From CAZPZZ01 sp964591245 (lineage in GTDB: Bacteria; Acidobacteriota; Vicinamibacteria; Vicinamibacterales; UBA8438), in the NCBI GenBank assembly GCA_964591245.1, contig CAZPZZ010000082.1, forward strand, positions 1 to 17,752: 17,752 nt of DNA, in the 5' to 3' direction. Numbering within the stretch: position 1 is the first letter of the stretch; each line of letters opens with the position of its first letter. Positions 14,693 through 17,752 of the stretch are shown here, one piece after another. The notes under the pieces were generated by a model, which saw nothing but the letters and a program-made list of their open reading frames with translations, was not told the DNA's origin and did no database searches. The translations under genes and the position numbers were made by a program.

Positions 14693-17600
14693 ATGTTCCG
14701 GAAACCCATCTTTTGGGTCATGTTCGTCGTGCTTGTTGTGGCGTGCACGGCGTTCGCGGTAACAAATTTTCCACGCTCGTTTTCCATCGTGGAACTCGAA
14801 CTTGAGATGGACCGCGGCATGGCGCTCGAAGAGAGCCGGCGGCTTGCGGACCAATTCGGCTGGGGGCCATCAGACTATCGCCAGGTCGCGAGCTTTCGTC
14901 TTGACGAAAGGGCGCGAAGTTTCGTCGAACTTGAGGCAGGAGGGCCAGCAGCGTTCAAACAATTGTTGCGAGGTGGGCCTTTTCGACCCTATCACTGGCG
15001 AGTCCGTCATTTTCGTGCCGGCGACCTTGAAGAAGTGACCGTGTGGTTCAGCCCGACCGGAGTTCCGTATGGTTTCAGTCAGCGGTTGTCAGCAGAGGTT
15101 CCTGGTGCCGCGCTCGATGTCGAAAACGCGCGGACCGTGGCGGAAAACGGCGTCGGCTTTCCCTGGAACGTCGACATCGACGCCTATGACCTTGTGGAAT
15201 CCTCGGAAGAGGAACAACCGGGAGGTCGGGTCGATCACACCTTTGTGTACGAGCGTCCAGATGTGGGCGTCGGTGCAGGACGCTTTCGCCTACTCGTCGT
15301 GGTCAGTGGCGATCGCGTCAGTGAGCTGAGACATCTGTTACAGATCCCTGAAGCCTTCGACCGCCGCTACGAAGCGATGCGCTCCGTGAACAACGGGATC
15401 GGAGCTGCGGGTAGCCTTGCGGTGGTATTGATCTATGGGGTCGGTGGGATCGGGATCGCTCTGTTCCTGTTGCTTCGCCAACGGTGGGTGTTGTGGCGGA
15501 AGCCGCTGCTCTGGGGATCGGGAATCGCGGTGGCACAGCTGCTGGCCGGTTTGAACCAATGGCCACTGCTCTGGATGAATTACGACACCTCCGTATCCCA
15601 GACGACCTTCATTCTCGAACAAGCGACGCTACTCGTCCTCGGATCTTTTGCGTATGCCGGCATCTTCACACTGTCGTTCATGGCGGCCGAAAGCCTGTCG
15701 CGCCGCGCTTTTCCCCATCATCTGCAGTTCTGGCAGGTCTGGTCGACCGAGGCAGCTCGCTCGTGGCAGGTCTTGGGCCAGACGGTCGCCGGTTATCTGA
15801 TCGTCGGTATCGATTTAGCCTTCCTTGTTGCCTTTTACTGGTTTGCCGGCGAGATTCTCGGTTGGTGGTCACCATCCGATGCGCTCCTGAACCCAGACTC
15901 GCTCGCGATGATCTTCCCATGGCTGAATCCGCTGGCGCTCTCACTACAGGCAGGTTTCTGGGAGGAATGCCTTTTTCGAGCCATCCCCCTCGCGGGTGCG
16001 GCGTTGCTCGGAGACCGGTTCGGCCACCGGCGCGTCTGGATCGTTGGTGCATTTGTTTTCCAGATCATCATCTTCGGCGCCGGTCATGCGGGGTACCCAA
16101 CGCAACCCGGGTATGCACGACTTGTCGAACTGATCGTTCCGTCGGCCATGTTTGGTCTTCTTTATCTGCGCTTTGGCCTGCTGCCCGGAATTGTCATGCA
16201 CTTTGCGTTTGACGCAGTGTTGTTTTCGATGCCGCTCTTCGTTTCGACGGCTCCGGGTACGTGGATGGACCGAGGAATATTTGTCATTCTTTTTCTGACG
16301 CCGCTCTGGGTCGTCCTGAAAGCTCGACTTACGGGCGGACCGTGGTGCGAAGCGTCACCGGCGTTCCAGAACCGGGCCTGGCGTCCAGTGAAACAGGAAG
16401 TTGAGAAGGATCCCGCCTGTGTTGGGTTGGCCGCGCCAGGTAACCTACCGCCCTTTTTACTCGTGACCGTGTTGGGAGTTCTCGGTCTCGGTCTGTGGAT
16501 GTATGGCGCTGTGGTTCCCACCGAGTCTCCTCGCTTGGAGGTCGGTCGGGCTGAAGCCGTTGCGGTCGCACGCCAGGCAATGCGTGCGCGAGGGATTGAT
16601 ACGACAGGATGGCAGGAATTCAGCACAGTTGAGGGAGAAGGCTACGCGCTACACCGTTTTGTTTGGTCTGAAATGGGCGAAGACACCTTCCGGGATTTGC
16701 TCGGTGTGTATCTTCCCACTCCACGCTGGTATGTCCGCTATGCGCGCTTCGAGGGTGATGTGGTGGCCCGCGCCGAGGAATACGGCGTCTATGTGGGCAC
16801 GGATGGTGGTGTGTCGCGGTTCAGGCACCGGTTGGCAGAGGGAGCGCCGGGGGCGTCACTGTCGGAGGGAGCGGCGCGGTTGCTCGCAGAGCAAGCCCTG
16901 GCCGTGGAGGCGCAGGACATTGCGCGGCGTGCTGGTGAGGATGGAGTGGGGCGGGACCTGCAGGAAATCCGGGCAGAGTCCTTGCGTTTACCGGCGCGAG
17001 TAGATTGGCGGTTTGAATATCGTGATCACGCCGTCGAGAGCCTCGGCAGCGGCGAGGCTCGTATCTTCATAGCTATCTCCGGGGATGAAGTCGTGAGTGT
17101 GGGACGAAGCGTTTATCTCCCGGAAGATTGGCGTCGTCGGGAAGATCAACGCGAAGCGACGATGGGAATCATCGGTCTCGCGTCGTTGGCTCTGGTGGGA
17201 ATACTGCTTGTCGGTGGTGCGGTGACCGCCGTGGTTCGGTGGACCCGTGGATATTTCAATCTTCGCGTCGCTCTGGTGGCGAGCGGCCTCGTTTTCTCCG
17301 TCACGGTTCTCACGTTGGCGAACGAATGGCAGTCTGTGCTGATCGGAATGTCTACGGCGCAGCCTCTCCAGCTTCAGCTCGGCCTTGCGTTCGTCGGTGG
17401 TCTAGTCGGCGAGGGAATGATGGCCACCATAATCGGGTTGCTGGCCGGGCACGCGTATGTCGTGTCCGCCGGCGGATCGGCGGGGAACTTTACGCGGAAG
17501 ATCGCAACGGGGAGCGCTCTGGGTTTTGCCTTCCTCGGGGGGACGACCTTAGTCGGTCTGATCCTGAACAATGCGGTGCCGCCCTGGTCCGACTATGGAC

Positions 17601-17752
17601 CGGCGGATGCGGTCTTTCCCTGGCTTGCTGCTGGATTACCACCCGTTGTCTGGTACCTGACGCTCACCCTGCTGGGGTTGGTCGTTGTTACGTCAGTGAA
17701 CGCTCTGACGGCGAAATGGACGAAGAGGCGGCCCCTTGGTGTAACCGCGCTT
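14693..17752 (+). CDS. large CPBP-family intramembrane protease, apparently tandemly duplicated (3' end outside window)
   Basis: Open from ATG 14693 to the right edge without a stop: 1020 residues seen. Order: an N-terminal membrane helix (about 5-25), extracytoplasmic domain A (35-230), a membrane core (240-560), another helix (585-607), extracytoplasmic domain B (610-822), then a second membrane region (824 on). The core has the CPBP (Rce1-like) protease motifs: E424-E425-x3-R429 (WEECLFR), F461-x3-H465 (FGAGH) and H503-x3-D507 (HFAFD). Domains A and B look homologous: residues 123-151 and 705-733 align without gaps with 12 identities by my count, and both copies share SGDxV (205-209, 796-800) and PE 13 residues after its glycine (219-220, 810-811). 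The second membrane region repeats NxW (288-290, 877-879) and FPWL (408-411, 975-978), but has YLTLTL after W987 where EExxxR would lie. Known CPBP roles are prenyl-protein processing, bacteriocin immunity and anti-sigma cleavage; its substrate here is unknown. Confidence 0.88.
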   Translation, partial: MFRKPIFWVMFVVLVVACTAFAVTNFPRSFSIVELELEMDRGMALEESRRLADQFGWGPSDYRQVASFRLDERARSFVELEAGGPAAFKQLLRGGPFRPYHWRVRHFRAGDLEEVTVWFSPTGVPYGFSQRLSAEVPGAALDVENARTVAENGVGFPWNVDIDAYDLVESSEEEQPGGRVDHTFVYERPDVGVGAGRFRLLVVVSGDRVSELRHLLQIPEAFDRRYEAMRSVNNGIGAAGSLAVVLIYGVGGIGIALFLLLRQRWVLWRKPLLWGSGIAVAQLLAGLNQWPLLWMNYDTSVSQTTFILEQATLLVLGSFAYAGIFTLSFMAAESLSRRAFPHHLQFWQVWSTEAARSWQVLGQTVAGYLIVGIDLAFLVAFYWFAGEILGWWSPSDALLNPDSLAMIFPWLNPLALSLQAGFWEECLFRAIPLAGAALLGDRFGHRRVWIVGAFVFQIIIFGAGHAGYPTQPGYARLVELIVPSAMFGLLYLRFGLLPGIVMHFAFDAVLFSMPLFVSTAPGTWMDRGIFVILFLTPLWVVLKARLTGGPWCEASPAFQNRAWRPVKQEVEKDPACVGLAAPGNLPPFLLVTVLGVLGLGLWMYGAVVPTESPRLEVGRAEAVAVARQAMRARGIDTTGWQEFSTVEGEGYALHRFVWSEMGEDTFRDLLGVYLPTPRWYVRYARFEGDVVARAEEYGVYVGTDGGVSRFRHRLAEGAPGASLSEGAARLLAEQALAVEAQDIARRAGEDGVGRDLQEIRAESLRLPARVDWRFEYRDHAVESLGSGEARIFIAISGDEVVSVGRSVYLPEDWRRREDQREATMGIIGLASLALVGILLVGGAVTAVVRWTRGYFNLRVALVASGLVFSVTVLTLANEWQSVLIGMSTAQPLQLQLGLAFVGGLVGEGMMATIIGLLAGHAYVVSAGGSAGNFTRKIATGSALGFAFLGGTTLVGLILNNAVPPWSDYGPADAVFPWLAAGLPPVVWYLTLTLLGLVVVTSVNALTAKWTKRRPLGVTAL

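Noticed and set aside
15484..16212. Plus-strand open frame of 242 codons inside the CPBP gene
   Set aside because: It is in a different frame from the CPBP motifs, and its arginine-rich translation is not protein-like. The frame carrying EExxxR, FxxxH and HxxxD is open throughout.
1..17752. CRISPR array, tRNA, rRNA or insertion sequence
   Set aside because: No regularly spaced direct repeats, cloverleaf-like segments, rRNA core sequences, transposase motifs or terminal inverted repeats were seen on reading the window.

Overview
The window (17,752 bases, by eye about 60% G+C) reads as chromosome of a free-living Gram-negative bacterium. The best guess is Acidobacteriota of the Vicinamibacteria type. 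This rests on gene content: a DUF1552 protein coupled to an exported ankyrin protein, an exported family with an RTSLIVDPP..GR..PLT motif, and several exported quinoprotein-like beta-propellers. I saw no 16S rRNA, tRNA, insertion sequence, CRISPR array or phage gene, so the assignment is an inference.

Layout. Bases 1-6175 are on the plus strand: the end of a DUF1552 protein, an exported ankyrin-repeat protein (14-base gap, probably co-transcribed), an exported protein of unknown function, a sugar-dehydrogenase-like beta-propeller, and a PQQ-like/BamB-like beta-propeller. Bases 6191-9906 alternate strands: a DUF3891 protein (minus), a small exported cysteine-rich protein (plus), and a large exported PQQ-dependent dehydrogenase (minus). 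Bases 10076 to the end are all plus: an MFS transporter (divergent from the dehydrogenase), a secreted amidase, an aldo/keto reductase, and a very large CPBP-family membrane protein that runs off the right edge.

Taken together, most products are predicted to work in the periplasm or envelope. Three are beta-propellers, two of them from PQQ enzyme families. The amidase, aldo/keto reductase and MFS transporter could form a small uptake or degradation set, but nothing in the sequence ties them to one substrate. No PQQ biosynthesis gene and no c-type cytochrome motif is present here.

The most unusual object is the CPBP protein at 14693-17752. Its extracytoplasmic domain occurs twice (about residues 35-230 and 610-822), and the following membrane segment also appears to recur. 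The first copy has a full CPBP active-site set (EExxxR, FxxxH, HxxxD). At the equivalent place in the second copy the double glutamate is missing. It may therefore be a tandem protease/pseudoprotease fusion. A second oddity is the sugar-dehydrogenase homologue at 3256-4449, which keeps several active-site residues but has glycine where the catalytic histidine is expected.

Limits: domain names come from recognition of motifs by eye. No database search, signal-peptide program or alignment tool was run.
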